In this document: positions 34,191 through 46,538 of the stretch, in pieces | How positions within the stretch are numbered: the stretch's first letter is position 1 | Layout: every line of letters begins with the position of its first letter | Assembly (NCBI RefSeq): GCF_004011695.2 | Contig: NC_082409.1 | Span: forward strand, 558,001-622,000 | Source: Ascochyta rabiei | Lineage: Eukaryota; Ascomycota; Dothideomycetes; Pleosporales; Didymellaceae | Direction of reading: 5' to 3' | Length of the DNA stretch: 64,000 bases | Made by a program: the position numbers and the translations under genes | The notes under the pieces: model-generated | The model's database searches: none | Seen by the model: only the letters and a program-made list of their open reading frames with translations | Told to the model about the DNA's origin: nothing

Positions 34191-34549
34191 TCGAGCTCGC
34201 GACGTAAAGTGCGGCGCGTTCGCGACAACATGAGCGATCGTGTGTCGACGTGGAGAAGCGTCCAAAAAGTAGGACGCCCAAGAATATACAAGAAATGCGC
34301 GCAGAGAGCCTCAGCGTCCAAGGTAACAATTGCAAGACGGCAGTTGAAGGTCCAAAGGTAGGTAAATCGCGACAAAGACACGCAATGATGGTGGACGCGC
34401 TTTGTTTGGTGTCTCCGCAGCCAACCCAACCACCGGCTTTTGGCGCTGTCGATTCACCGGCAAGGGTATGTGCCAAGACGTTCGTGCACTACACCTGTCA
34501 ACCTTTTGGTCTTGGCCTCATCGAGACACCTGCATTCACCACATCAAAC
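34191..34549. promoter_or_regulatory. Shared upstream region of SFI1 and the CX9C gene
   Basis: A 359-nt head-to-head gap. It must carry both promoters and 5' UTRs. No discrete motif recognised. Confidence 0.4.
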
Positions 34550-34833
34550 ATGCCTGGACGTACAAGGCCAATCGATAAGCTCGCCTCTGCAGTGGGGAAG
34601 TGTTCGACAGAGGTGTGTCTGACTGCGAGATTGTGAAAAACAGGATGAGAATGCTGATGTCATGCAGAGCGCCGTGTATGGCAAATGCATATTCGCGGAC
34701 TACAACAATGTGCACAAGGACATGTGTGCGAAGGAATTTATGAAGCTGAAGGACTGCTATTTAGTAAGACTCCCGTTTCGGAAACAACCAAACTTGTACT
34801 GACTTTTTGCAGAAGGCATACAAGACACGGTGA
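34550..34833 (+). CDS. Twin CX9C mitochondrial protein, NDUFAF8-like
   Basis: A 59-residue protein from three exons: 34550-34612, 34668-34763 and 34813-34833. The introns are 55 nt (GTGTGT...TGCAG) and 49 nt (GTAAGA...TGCAG). It has exactly two CX9C motifs: C-STESAVYGK-C and C-AKEFMKLKD-C. This is the hallmark of small intermembrane-space proteins imported and oxidised by Mia40. The order AVYGKC...KDMCAKEFMKLKDC resembles animal NDUFAF8 (C17orf89), a complex I assembly factor, so that role is suggested by resemblance only. Other CX9C families are possible. Divergent from SFI1; its 3' end faces the isoleucyl-tRNA synthetase gene. Confidence 0.82.
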
Positions 34834-35012
34834 TAGAGGAAGGTGGCAAAGCGGCACTTCAACCTAACGAAGCAACACACCATCATTCTTTGCACTCAGA
34901 GACATCTGATGTGACTGTTCAAATCTTCATGCATTCATCTCATCGTCTATCTAGTCCTTTCTTGATATCATATCGTGCGCCAGAACAAGCTTTGCTTCAA
35001 ACCATCCGACCC

Positions 35013-38000
35013 TTACAACTTGATAAGTCTCAACAAGAAGGTGGCCTTCTGGATCTCCTGCTCCTCCTCAGCTATGACTGTGTCCTTGTTCTTCTCAGTA
35101 ATCTTGCCGTCCAACTCGGTGACGGTGTGCTTGTCGACATTTCTTCTCAGTGACTTCTCGAAGAGAGGCCCCTGGTTTTCGAACGCTGCCTCCAGGCCTA
35201 CGTTCTCGGGGTCACTCAGAATCTTGTACTCCATACCTACATCATCTGTGGGAACGAGACCAGCCTTCTTTCGCAGATCTTGTACACGACGGATGACCTC
35301 ACGAGCTAGACCCTCTTGCTCAAGCTCGGGGTAGCTGGCAACATCGAGAATGATGAGGACATCGTTGTCGGTGTTAAACTCTTGGTCCTTGCTTTCGGCG
35401 TCCTTTGCCAATCCTCGCTTGACCAGCAGGTCCTCGCCCTCCAGCTTGATGCCTTCGATGGTGATCTCGCCCTTCTTGATGTAGTCCTTGATCTCCTGAC
35501 TCTTGAGGTTGGGTAGAGCCTTCTTGACCTTGACCGCATCCTTCTTGAGCTTCTTGCCCAAGATAGAGAAGTCGGCAGTCGCTGTGTACTGGACATTGTA
35601 CTTCTCTTCGTCACTCGACAGCACAAGATCACGGACGTTCAGCTCCTCTAAGATGTAATTCTGCAGCGACTTGATGTCGTCGAGGTATTGCTGGTCGGGG
35701 TGGATAACGACCAGAGCCTTCAAGGGAGTCTTCAAGCCCTTGTTGGCGCGATCACGGCAAATACGTCCAAGCTCGATGACTGACTGCATGCGCTTGACTT
35801 GACGCTCGACGTCCTCATCAAAAAGCTCTTCACGCACGGTCGGGTAAGGAAGGAAGTGCACACTGCGGTCATCCTCGGCGCGGAGTTCCTTGGGAATGTG
35901 GGGAAGAAGACGGAGGTAGATGTTGTCGGTGATGAAGGGGGTGAAGGGGGCGAGACCTCGGCAGAGGGTGTACAGGACCTCGAACAAGGTGTTAAGGGCA
36001 TGCTTTGTGTCTTCTAGACCGTATTCGCCCTTAAGACGGCGGCGGTTGAATCGAATGTACCAATTAGTGGTGTTGTCGATAAGCTGTGAGCGTTAGGGTG
36101 GTTGTTGATAAAATGGTCCAAGAAATACATACCTCAAGCAGGCGCGGGACGACAGTGTACAGTCGGTACGCAGCCATCTCGGCGTTAACAAACTTAAGCA
36201 GCGACTGGCAAGATGCCAAGATCCATCGGTCGAGAACGTTGGTGTTGGTCTTCTCAGCAGCAGGGTCGAACTCGAAATGAAGATCGGCCACCTTTTTCAG
36301 GAGGGCAACCTGCTGATCGAAGAACTGGTAGCTGTTCCAAAGGGGCAGCAGCACCTTGGAGACGATATCCTTGACACCTGCCTCCTTGAAGCGAAGTGTC
36401 TCGGCGCGAACCACAGGCGAGTTGATAAGGTACAATCGCAGGGCGTCTGAACCGTAACTCTCCATCACACCAAGAGGGTCAGGGTAGTTCTTCAGACGCT
36501 TTGACATCTTTTTGCCGTCTTCTGCAAGCACGATGCCATTGACGACACAGTTCTTGAATGGCAGCTTGCCAAACAGATGTGTTCCGAGTACTGTCAGTGT
36601 GTAGAACCATCCGCGAGTTTGGTCAAGACCCTCTGCGATGAAGTCACCAGGGAACGACTTCTCAAATTGCTCGACGTTCTCGAAGGGGTAGTGTGCACTT
36701 GCGTATGGCATGGATCCAGACTCGAACCAGCAGTCGAAAACTTCAGGTGTTCTCCTCAGAACGCCCTTGCCTTGTTGGCTGGGGATGGTGATATCGTCAA
36801 TCTTGTCACGATGGATGTCAGTAAGCTCGCCCTCGTAACCGCTGAGCTTCTTCAACTCCTCAACACTGCCAACACAAACAACCTCCTTGCCGTCATCGCT
36901 GACCCACAGAGGTAGTGGTGTACCCCAGAAGCGGTTCCTTGAAACCGCCCAATCTGGCGAGTTCTGAATCCAGTTTGCGAAGCGCTTCTCCTTGACGAAA
37001 GAAGGCACCCAGTGCGAACCCTGAATATTTTCGAGCATCTTCTCCTTGATGTCCTGAATCTTGATGAACCAAGATGGGACAGTCCGGTAGATCAGCGGTG
37101 TGTCGGAACGCCAGCAGAAAGGATAACTATGCAGGAGCTGAGAGTCCACGATGAGCCTGCCACTCGCCTTCAGGTGCTTGATAATGCCCTTGTCTGCAGC
37201 CTTGACGTGCTGACCTTCAAAGTCGCGCACAACCGATGTGTATTTGCCGGCATCGTCGACGGGGTTGGGCGGAAGGCGGTCCTCGTTGATAACGCCGTGT
37301 TCCTTGGCGACTCGGTAATCGTCTTCACCGTAGGCGGGTGCCTGATGAACGATACCCACACCACTGTCAGCCGTAACGTATCCGTCGTTCAACACCTTGA
37401 AGCCAAAGTCCTTGAATTCGTCGTACAGATAGTCGAACAGCGGCTCGTATTTCCACCCAAGTAGGTCCTTGCCCTTGAGCTTCTGCACAATCTTGAATTT
37501 TGCCTTCTTCGGGTCCTTGTAAAGTGTTCGCAACAGTGCTTCAAGCAGAATATAGTGCTTTCCGGAGGCTTCGTCGTGAATTTTGACGTACTCGAAGTCG
37601 GGATGCGCGCAGAGTCCGGTGTTCATGGGTAGGGTCCATGGTGTGGTGGTCCATGCCAGCAGACATGTGTTCGGATCCTCAACGAGAGGGAAAGTGACGA
37701 CCACAGCGGGGTCCTGAACATCCTTGTAGTTCTGCGAGGCTTCGAAGTTGCTGAGGGGCGTGGCCAGCTCGGTGCTGTAAGGCATGACCTTGAAGCCACG
37801 GTAGACGGCGTTCTTCTCGTAGAGCTGCTTGAACACCCACCACTCAGACTCCATGAAGCTTGTGTTCATGGTCTTGTAGTCGTTGTCGAAGTCTATCCAG
37901 CGCCCTAGCCTGTTGATCGTGTGCCTCCACTCGGTCGCATAGCGCATGACAATAGCCCTGCACTTCTCGTTGTACTTTGCGATTCCGATCTCTCTCACGG

Positions 38001-38380
38001 CGTCACGACCGGACATTCCCAGCTCCTTGTCAATCTCGTACTCGATGGGCACGCCGTGGGTGTCCCAACCAAATCGGCGCTCGACATATCGTCCGTTCAT
38101 GGACCAGTATCGCGGGATAATATCCTTGATGGTCGAGGCTAGAAGATGGCCATAGTGAGGCATTCCTGTTGCGAAGGGCGGTCCATCGTAGAAGGTGTAA
38201 GGGTCCTTGCCTTTGGACTGTCGCAATTGTGTAAGTCGCAGTATGAGTATGAATTCCACCAGAATGTTGCTGTGGGAAAGTTATCGTTGTACATACCAGT
38301 TCGACCTGCGTCAGGAAGGCGTCAATCTCCTCCCAGCGCTTGAGGATACGCTCCTCTTCCTTTGGAAAGTCAATCGACAT
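35013..38380 (-). CDS. ILS1: Isoleucyl-tRNA synthetase, cytosolic
   Basis: Charges tRNA-Ile with isoleucine and edits mischarged valine. Three exons: 38380-38297, 38217-36133 and 36083-35013. The introns are 79 nt and 49 nt, both with GTATGT donors. The product has 1079 residues, the usual length of the eukaryotic cytosolic enzyme. Class I signatures are the HIGH motif HYGH at 49-52 after GPPFATG, and KMSKR in AEDGKKMSKRLKNYPDPLG near residue 600. The CP1 editing domain contains TTPWTLPMNTGLC and GIVHQAPAYGEDDY. The anticodon-binding helical domain begins about RWILASCQSLL. WYIRFNRRR lies at the third exon junction. No mitochondrial presequence, so the cytosolic form. Confidence 0.96.
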
Positions 38381-39377
38381 GGCGAGGCGTGGTGTTGACG
38401 AAGAACAGCTGTGGCGGGGCAAAATGTTATTGACTCCGACCTTCGCGCCTTCCCTTCTTCCCCGCGATGACTCAGCCCAGCTTATCGATTGCCGCCTCAA
38501 CCCCAAGGCCTTTATACACACACCTCGTTAACCACGCATTTACCTGTTGCAACTACTCGGCAAACGCGTCAAAGCCGATGGCCCTGCTCGCCACGGACCT
38601 GTCGCTTTACCAAATTCCTGCTTTATCTCACCGGTACAGGCTGCATGACGATAATGCCCCCCTTCTCGTATGTCAAAGTTCAGCACTACACAGTCAATAT
38701 CATGGCCTCCAGAAACAGAGCTTGCATCGTACTGTAGATGCGCTGACGGGTGTACGGGCCTGGTCTTACGCGTTCGGCAACCAAAATGTCTGCCTCCAGG
38801 TCTTGGGCTACAATTACAAGCAGCGGTGGGGGTTCCAGCTAGTGGTGCAAGCTACGCTTATGGACCGCCGGCACGTTGTGAGTTTGTTTCGGAATTTCTG
38901 TTGTATGACTTGATCCTGTTTTACAATGCGCTCTGCTTAAGAAGCTTGACATGTATTCTTCATAGAGTCGATATTTGATCAGTGGCCCGCATACGCTTCT
39001 AAAGAATGATCCCTCCAGCGAATGTCACCTCCACTGCTGTACGTTGAGTGTTAACCCGAAATTACGGCTTTACTCTTAAGAAATGGGCGTCGGAGAACCG
39101 AGATCGTGAAACTGGAAGGCGGGTCGCCGTTGATGCTTAACGTCCCTCAGGTGTTTGACTTGGGATGAAACGTTGACAGGTCGCATACATCCGGATCAGC
39201 GAAAGCAAGTCACCCGAACCTCACGCCGCCCCAATAAGTCGACCTGATCATCAAAGCGAATCTACACAGGAGACCCGGTGTATCTTTCTCCCGCCTGTAT
39301 CCTCTGGAAGGCCTTCCATCAGTTTTCGAGCATCAGTAATCCGGCAGCTGGCTGCACTTCTATCACAAAATCACACT
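38381..39377. other. Intergenic, no supported gene
   Basis: 1 kb between divergent ILS1 and the GPI-protein gene. Moderate open frames occur at 38467-38913 (+) but have no recognisable domain and overlap the ILS1 promoter. Confidence 0.35.
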
Positions 39378-40157
39378 ATGCGTTCGCACAGCTGGTTTGT
39401 TGCCCTCGCTGCGCTTGTGACGACATCGTATGCTTGGCCCGAACTTCCGCACTTCGAGTTACAACAAGTCGACCACGCAAATGCAGCCTCGACGCAAAGA
39501 TCGGTCCAAGGCACCTGCAAGCGCATAGCGGCGCTGACTAATCTATCGAACATGGCTGCAAACCAAACCAACCTCGACGCCATGCTCGCGTCCCAAAAGC
39601 TCACTCAGGACGAGATTGACTACATCAAGACGAAGATAGATGCAATCAACTCTGAGCTACAAAAATTAAACTCAAACACCACCCTCGCAGCTGAGTGTGG
39701 CGTAGCCAACGCTCATCGAAAAGCTGCGCAGGACTGCAAGAAATTGGATAAATTGGAAAAGCTGGTAGAGTTGGCGAACAACAAGACCGCGTATGATGAG
39801 CATTTGGCGGGGGAGGTATTAAATCAGAAACAAACCGAACAACTGAAGCAAAACATGGAAGATGCGGAGCTCAAGTTACAAGCGTTGCGCAGCAACAGCA
39901 CGCTGGTCAATATGTGTACCAACGAGGTCGGCTTGCGGCAAAATGGAGCGGTCGGACAGCAGGCTGGAGATATTGGGGAAGGTGCGTGAACGCTCGTATC
40001 TCTCAAGAACCACTTTGCTGACTACATACTAGCTGCAGTAGATAACAGCGGCGTTATCAGCCTGTCCACGAGCGATGCGACTACATTCTGGTCAGGACCA
40101 CGTTTGCCACCATGCATCGTGGCGCTCGGCCTATGTATTGCTTTTGTGTTCTTCTAG
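39378..40157 (+). CDS. Secreted, probably GPI-anchored coiled-coil protein
   Basis: 242 residues from two exons: 39378-39981 and 40033-40157. The intron is 51 nt (GTGCGT...ACTAG). Signal peptide 1-19 (SWFVALAALVTTSYA, then WPELPHF). The mature part is helical and Lys/Glu/Asn-rich, with two similar halves (LDAMLASQKLTQDEIDYIK... and DEHLAGEVLNQKQTEQLK...). Each half is followed by LNSNTTLAAECG or LRSNSTLVNMC, suggesting an internal duplication of about 85 residues. Several N-glycosylation sites. The C-terminus ends in a hydrophobic tail (CIVALGLCIAFVFF) after a small-residue region (DNSG, STSDATT), as expected for GPI attachment. Function unknown; a cell-surface protein or effector is possible. 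Confidence 0.72.
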
Positions 40158-42331
40158 AAATGGCATGTACGGATCAACTAGAGTTGCAACATTTCGGCCT
40201 TCTGTAGCCCCCTGTAAGTGTATATCGTCTTGACTGATCAGGATGTGTGGGCAGCCACGATACATCACCCTTGCTCGATTACGAGGCTCACCGCCACTCG
40301 ATTCCGCACCCGAGGTACCAATCAATGCTGCTTACAACTTGCCACTCATCAGTTCGTCATCTCTGGTTCTATATCTCGTATCTGGCCAATATCTCCACGG
40401 GCGTACAAGTTATAATAAGCAAGAACGACGACGAAGAACCCGTAGCGTTTCTGACCAACGCTTGTCACGAATGGCTGGTAGCGAGGTATCAGCGAGCGGT
40501 ACCGTTATCCACAGTTAATGATACCAACTACTTCAAATGCTATGCTGCTTTATCATGAGAAAGAAAGCGATCCTTTGGTTAAGTCTTGCGTCACATCGAC
40601 AGTGATAGTGGTGCATACTCTACTTCTTCGAGGAACGACACAGAAGCAGTTCATCATCCTATCAAGCCATCAGACTATGGCCCGACTTACGACGAAGATG
40701 CGAAGCACCTTCAATACAAGGCTCTATTGTATGTTCACGGCGTCGCAACTGGAAACACCGCCTTCACGGTTAGGATACACCTATATTGGAAACTTCTTTG
40801 GGACTGTGTCATGGATGAGAATGCCATCCGCACTCCTATGAACGCTCTACCGTACATGTCCGCCTTCTGGAACGATTGCATTGAGTTTTGACGAATGCTG
40901 TTGCCTCTCCTTGGTGGACACATTCTCAACTGCTGCTTTCTGAGAGCTTTGAGCTACGGGGGGACTGACCGAGCTGACGTGAGCAAAAAGAAGTGACGAA
41001 TTCGCAAAACAACCCTTTCAAGTGTGGACGAGTGTCCATACGACCAACCGATCTCCTGGTGTCGCAGCAGAAACAATAACTATATTGTATCCGCTCCTCA
41101 ACAATGAGAGGGAACTACGGTGGAAATTTGACCTGGCATACATCAAAAGTCGACCGAATCTGCAATGAGCTCGTTACGAGTTGGAAAACCTGTATACTTT
41201 TCACGACTTGCAAAAGACATCCTGGCTTTGATCGTGGACCTCGAGGGCCAGTGATGTCATTGTCAACCTAGCTGGTGCAAGCTTACTAGTTGACTTGCAG
41301 CCGCATAACAACATGTTGGTTCCTGGTGGGCTACTGCTACACTTCCAGTGTTCAGGAGGTGTTTCTTAACACCCGGAGACATAGCCATCCACAAGACAGC
41401 TCATATAACATACAGGGAGCAGGATTTGCTAGCACGCGGCTGAAAGTGTAGTCCAAGGGGACGTCTCGCAACGCCTAAGGGGAAACATCGAGCCCTCCAC
41501 TGAGAATCTGGCTGCAAGGTGAGATCACGTCGAGTATCTCATGTGAGCACAGTCCGAGATGAGAAGTAGTTTATGGGCTAATGAGGCAATTTAGCCATAT
41601 TAATTTCGGCTACAGAATGCTGCACATTGACGCAGTGGCACGTGAGACCATGAACGAGAAACGTCGGATATCGGACCGCGTATGCAGAGGTTCAATATCC
41701 ATGTATGAAACAACGGATGCCTGTTGCACATCCCAATGATTCAGCCGAGCGATATCTCTTGGCATATCTGGCAGTTGAGGTGAGCCTCACATCAGATCGT
41801 GATAATTGCTGCGCTAGTTCCAAAGAAGATGAGTGTCAGCTCACGAAACGCAATGTGACGGCAACCCGGAAGGCTTATCTCGTTTCCCGCAAATATTGAT
41901 CATGGGCGGCTGTGGCGTCTACACCAAAAGCAAGACCTAAGGCCACCGTGTGGCTGTAACATGGCGGTACGCACGACATTGTTACCGGTATCTCGATATA
42001 TTGCTCTGACAGAGTACATGCTGCTCGCCTCCATCCTAGGGTCAGCACGGACTGCTATATGCTCTGGCCATGCCGATACCTCACGATTGTCTCGATGCCA
42101 TGGAGGATCTTACCCTCCACATGAGGTTGTCCTTAGCTTGCCGCATCTGGATGTGGGAGTCGTCATCTACCTCCGGCCATTCCAGCCCAAGTGGCCAGCC
42201 TTGGCTTCTCCCTCCGACATTGAATAAAGTCACCCTCCGACAATGCATGAAAGCACCCAACAGTCTGCATCACCCTTGTCATATTTTCAGTCGGCATCTT
42301 TGCCTCGACCTGTCGGAGTCAAAGCGGCATT
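40158..42331. other. Intergenic, no gene seen
   Basis: 2.2 kb with only short frames of accidental appearance. It includes the promoter of the TmpA-like gene at its right end. Confidence 0.4.
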
Positions 42332-44223
42332 ATGTCGAAGTCTCAACAAGTCCACTCTATCGACAGCCGCAGTCAAGACTATCTTGACGATGCCGAGAAG
42401 GGCATTTACAACAGTACACTGGAGTTGATGGCACCTCCTCCTTTTGTCTATACAAGCCAAGGACGAGATACACAACTTAGCCCTCTGCAATCACCTACAT
42501 CGCCAGTGCACGAAGGCATCACACCGTGCACGAGCGTGCCAGAGCTATCATTACCTCAGCCGACCAAGGGTGACACCTGTCATATCGAGGCTGTTGAAGA
42601 AGTTTTGAAGAAGCCGGTCCTAATAAAAGCAAAGATCAGTCGCTGGATTTTGTTCGAGCTATGGTTCAATGCGTACCGGAGGTTTTTCACCTTTGTCGTC
42701 CTGTTCAATCTCGTTGGCATCATCTTGGCTGCACTCGGTCGATTCAAGTACGCAGAGAACCATCTCGGTGCATTAGTACTGGGGAATCTTCTCTGTGCTA
42801 TCTTGATGCGCAACGAACTCTTTGTTCGCTTCCTGTATTTGCTGGCCATATACGGATTGCGAAGTGTAAGTATACTCTTCATTTTGAAGTTTTGAACGGT
42901 CGCTAATTTTTCTCAGTGGGCTCCCTTGCGGATCAAACTCGCAGCAACATCTGTGCTGCAGCATTTGGGTGGCGTTCACTCGGGATGTGCACTTTCCGGG
43001 GCCGCGTAGGTTGATTCCGACACTTAGGGTCTATCGAGCTAATGCAGCGTAGCTGGCTTGTATACAAGATCGTCGACATATTACGCTACCGGGCTGTCCA
43101 GCACCCGGCCGTAATTGCGAGCGGTCTTATCACAAACATTTTTATTATCATCTCTGTGCTAAGTGCCTTCCCTTGGGTCCGCAAGTGAGTGTCACTTATC
43201 CTAGTAACGCTAGCAAATGCTAATATCTGATTCAGCACTTACCACAATGTCTTTGAGAAGCACCACAGGTTCATTGGATGGCTGGGACTTGCCGTAGGTG
43301 GCTTTACACCAACAACTAATGCGCCGATGACTGATTGCCTGCAGATGACTTGGGTTTTCGTGATTATGGGTAATACCTATGACATCAAACTCGGCCGATG
43401 GAGGACAGACACCCACTCTCTCCTCAGTGCGCAAGAGCTGTGGTTTGCAGTCTTCATGACGGCCTTGTTAGTCACCCTTGCCCGGTTTTTACTACTTGCT
43501 GACCATTCACAGTGTGCTAATCCCATGGGTCACTCTCCGTGAGGTGCCAGTCGAAGTCGAGATTCCATCACCCAAGGTCGCAGTCCTTCGATTCGAGCGC
43601 GGCATGCAGCAAGGTCTTCTAGGACGCATCAGCCGCACCTCGATTATGGAGTACCACGCCTTCGGCATCATTAGCGAAGGAAGAAAGGCTACCCATCATT
43701 ACATGATCTGTGGTGTTCAAGGCGACTTCACAAGGAATCTTGTGGCCCACCCACCAAAGACGGTATGGACACGACAATTGAAGTTTGGTATGTTTGTTCT
43801 TGGTTTCCTGATCCATCTTCTGGTCCCAGTAGCTGACAAGGAACAGCCGGCGTCGGTCACGCTTCCGCAATGTACAAGCGTGGAATCCGCATCTGTACCG
43901 GTACCGGCATTGGTGCTGCTCTCTCGACGTGTATACAGAGTCACGACTGGTTCTTCATCTGGATTGGTTCTGACCAGGAGCGCACTTTTGGACCTACGAT
44001 TACAAATCTGATCAAAAAGCACATTGAGCCTGAGAGAATGATCCTCTGGGACTCGAAAAAAAGGGGTGGCAGACCGGATAGTGTGCAATTGCTCAAGGAC
44101 ACTTGGAAGAGCTTTGGCGCCGAGGTTATCTTCATCACGAGTAATATGCAGGGTAATGATGAGATGATGCAGGGTTGTAGAGCGGCGGGATTACATGCTT
44201 TTGGGACACTTTGGGACTTTTGA
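42332..44223 (+). CDS. TmpA-like integral membrane protein with ferric-reductase-like nucleotide-binding tail
   Basis: Seven exons: 42332-42865, 42917-43005, 43053-43184, 43236-43293, 43345-43466, 43513-43787 and 43847-44223. All six introns are 46-59 nt with consensus borders and join to 528 residues without a frame break. The N-terminal 95 residues are soluble. Membrane spans begin at FFTFVVLFNLVGIILAALG. Typical TmpA-family motifs follow: GGVHSGCALSGAAW, HHRFIGWLGL, MEYHAFGII. After the spans comes an NAD/FAD-type module (GVGHASAMYKRGIRICTGTG and SDQERTFGP) ending in FGTLWDF. In Aspergillus, TmpA is a plasma-membrane oxidoreductase-like protein affecting conidiation; a similar role is inferred. 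Convergent with the next gene, 200 nt apart. Confidence 0.85.
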
Positions 44224-44423
44224 GATTCGGACTTGGTGCGTGTGCTTTACTTATAACGGCGCAAGAGCGATCGTGTTGTCGCATTAGGATGCGACGAAAA
44301 ACAAGATCATATAGACGAGCATAGAGATATACAAGATGACAATAGCACGAAAAGAACAGTCAAAATTTGTCTATTTCTTACTTTGCCCCAATCTTACCTC
44401 CCCTGTGTCTTCGATACCACTCA

Positions 44424-46120
44424 TCAGCACGTATACCTAATGTCCAACATCACCTTTGGCGTCCCCTTGAAGTCTTCCGGCACAACGTAAGAGATGTTGT
44501 AGAACAAGTGGTTCCTCAATGCCTTCCCATAACTCACAGGCTGCACCTCCAATCCTTCCGCATTAACCTGAATATCGACACATGGCAGGTCACCATCCAA
44601 GCCTGTGACTATATGCCCTCCCAGCGTCCAGCTCGGCGGTACATTACTCAAAGCAAACGTAAAGATATCACTCCCCTCCTGAGTTCGGTTCGGATAACTG
44701 ACTGTCAACCTGTTCGGCTCGGCGACAGCATGGATACTGCTCGTGCTCGGATACAGCGAGAAGAACGTGGTCAATGGGAAGGGCGTGTGGTTCTGATCAC
44801 CAGCCCAGTGCACTATGGCAGGCACAAACTGATCACCTCTGTTTTTCCCCTCGTCAAGTTGCTCACCGCCGATCATAAGTTCGCGACTAACCCACGACGT
44901 CGCGATGCGCGAATGCTTACCCTCAAGGTCGTCGTAAATGGTCTTGTTAAGGTGTCGAGCCGGGCCGGTGAATGTACCCTTCAGCTTCTCCTGGATATCT
45001 ACAGGGACGACAGTTTTGACGGTATCAATTATGAGAGCGATTGCAGCACCTTGTGCTATGTCGAAGAGCAGGTCACTCTCCAGTTTCGGGGGTTGTGGAC
45101 CGTACTGGTGGCCGAACATGCCCCAGAAGAACATCGAGATTATGGAGGAATGCTGCACAATGTCTCGTGTGTATGCGCGGTCATACGGGCCGACCATTTG
45201 TCCGAGGTAACCATTGTAATGTTCTTCCAGATCTCGCCAGAGCTCTTTCAGGATGACGTTTGCGTTGGTAGTGAAGGTCTGATCTTTCGGTCCGTACTTC
45301 AACTGCGCGCCCAGTGCCCACGAGTCAATACCATAGTACGTGGGTGCGTTGTATTCAGACAGCGTATTGGAATTGTTCAGTTGGAAAAGTTGGAGTAGCT
45401 TTGTGCCTTGGTCGTTCGCAAAATTGATGAATGTGGAGTTGTTTCGACGCGCACCGATCCAGCCTACCACAAGAGCACGCATCATCCCAGGGTTGCTGTA
45501 GCCCAAAGTCAGATTGTCGTCTTGCGGAAAGGTGCCGTTGCGGCGCATGCCGCCGACTGCAGCGATCTCGAGAGAATTCTCGATGCGAGAGACCAGATCA
45601 GAGCCGATGAGATGACCGAACTCTTCGACAACTTGAATCAACTGCGTACCGATGAATTCGCGCCAGTTTGGATCGTAGGTCTCGTAGATCTTCGGTGGGC
45701 ATAGTGGTGAATTAGGCGTTGGGTCAGGCTGATCAGGCGAGAGCTTGTACGTTCCATACCATGCGGCATTGAAGTCGTTTGTCATCTGGACAGAGATGAT
45801 ATTTCCGATAGCAGCTTTTGCGTGCTCCAGGTCATCTCCTTCATTTCGGTGCAGTAGACCAGCGAGGTACCAGGCCGTGAAACGAACAGACCATGATCCC
45901 TTGTCGCTGTATGCTATGTAATTGTAGAATCCATCATATCGATTGTCTTGCACAAGCATAGAATGATCGAATAGGCTCTGCGCCTCTAAAAGGTTGTTAG
46001 CTACGGTCGCCGTCACTTTGGACTTCACCTGCCCGTCGTCAAAACTGTCTTTTTGCTCCCAATAGCGGTCCCAACCGCCTGGATAGCGAATCCTATCGCA
46101 ACAACCAGACAAACCTTCAT
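44424..46120 (-). CDS. Secreted protein of unknown function (helical-barrel-like), N-terminal exon uncertain
   Basis: A long frame (46112 down to 44424) codes for a Trp/Tyr-rich protein with many N-glycosylation sites: SVRFTAWYLAGLLHRNEGDD, NAPTYYGIDSWALGAQLKYG, SIISMFFWGMFGHQYGP. The pattern suggests a secreted (alpha/alpha) barrel, like six-hairpin glycosidases, but I do not recognise a catalytic site. This frame has no ATG near its start. An ATG at 46120 in another frame encodes a clear signal peptide (MKVCLVVAIGFAIQAVGTAIG). A 53-nt intron (GTGAAG donor, GCTAAC branch, CAGAG acceptor) would join the two, but it skips two nearer AGs. A 1-2 base frameshift is the alternative. Confidence 0.65.
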
Positions 46121-46538
46121 CTCGATATGTCGGGTACGTAACACCGGGAACAAGCTTACATTATGTATCAACATTGGAAATCGTCTCCCGTGTACCAAGC
46201 GTGGTGATCATCAGCAGTTTTCGGTACAACTTCAACCGAAAACTCTCCCTCCAGTCTACTTCCAGCAGCTGCTTTACACTTAACATGCAATCGGGACTGC
46301 AATGCCGAAGCTTTTCCGCACGGGATTCGGAAGAATTGAAGGGTGGGGACTCAGCGGCTGCGTAGGTGGCGTTTCCCCGCGCAGAAACCCCAGATGCGAG
46401 TCATGCTTATTTTACTATGGCCTTGGAACTCGTTATCTACGAATCGGCAATACGACCTTCAGGACGTGTCGGAGATGATGGAGAAAGAGAAGAAAATGGT
46501 TGACGGGACGTGACTGTTCGGCTGAATGCTGACGCAAG
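46121..46538. other. Shared upstream region, no gene seen
   Basis: About 0.4 kb between divergent genes. An in-frame upstream ATG at about 46174 on the minus strand could extend the signal-peptide frame. Nothing else seen. Confidence 0.3.

Noticed and set aside
38467..38913. Open frames on + upstream of the GPI-protein gene
   Set aside because: They overlap the ILS1 promoter, change frame repeatedly and show no known motif.
40158..42331. Several 60-105-codon frames between the GPI-protein and TmpA-like genes
   Set aside because: Short, overlapping in all frames, without start context, splice logic or motifs.
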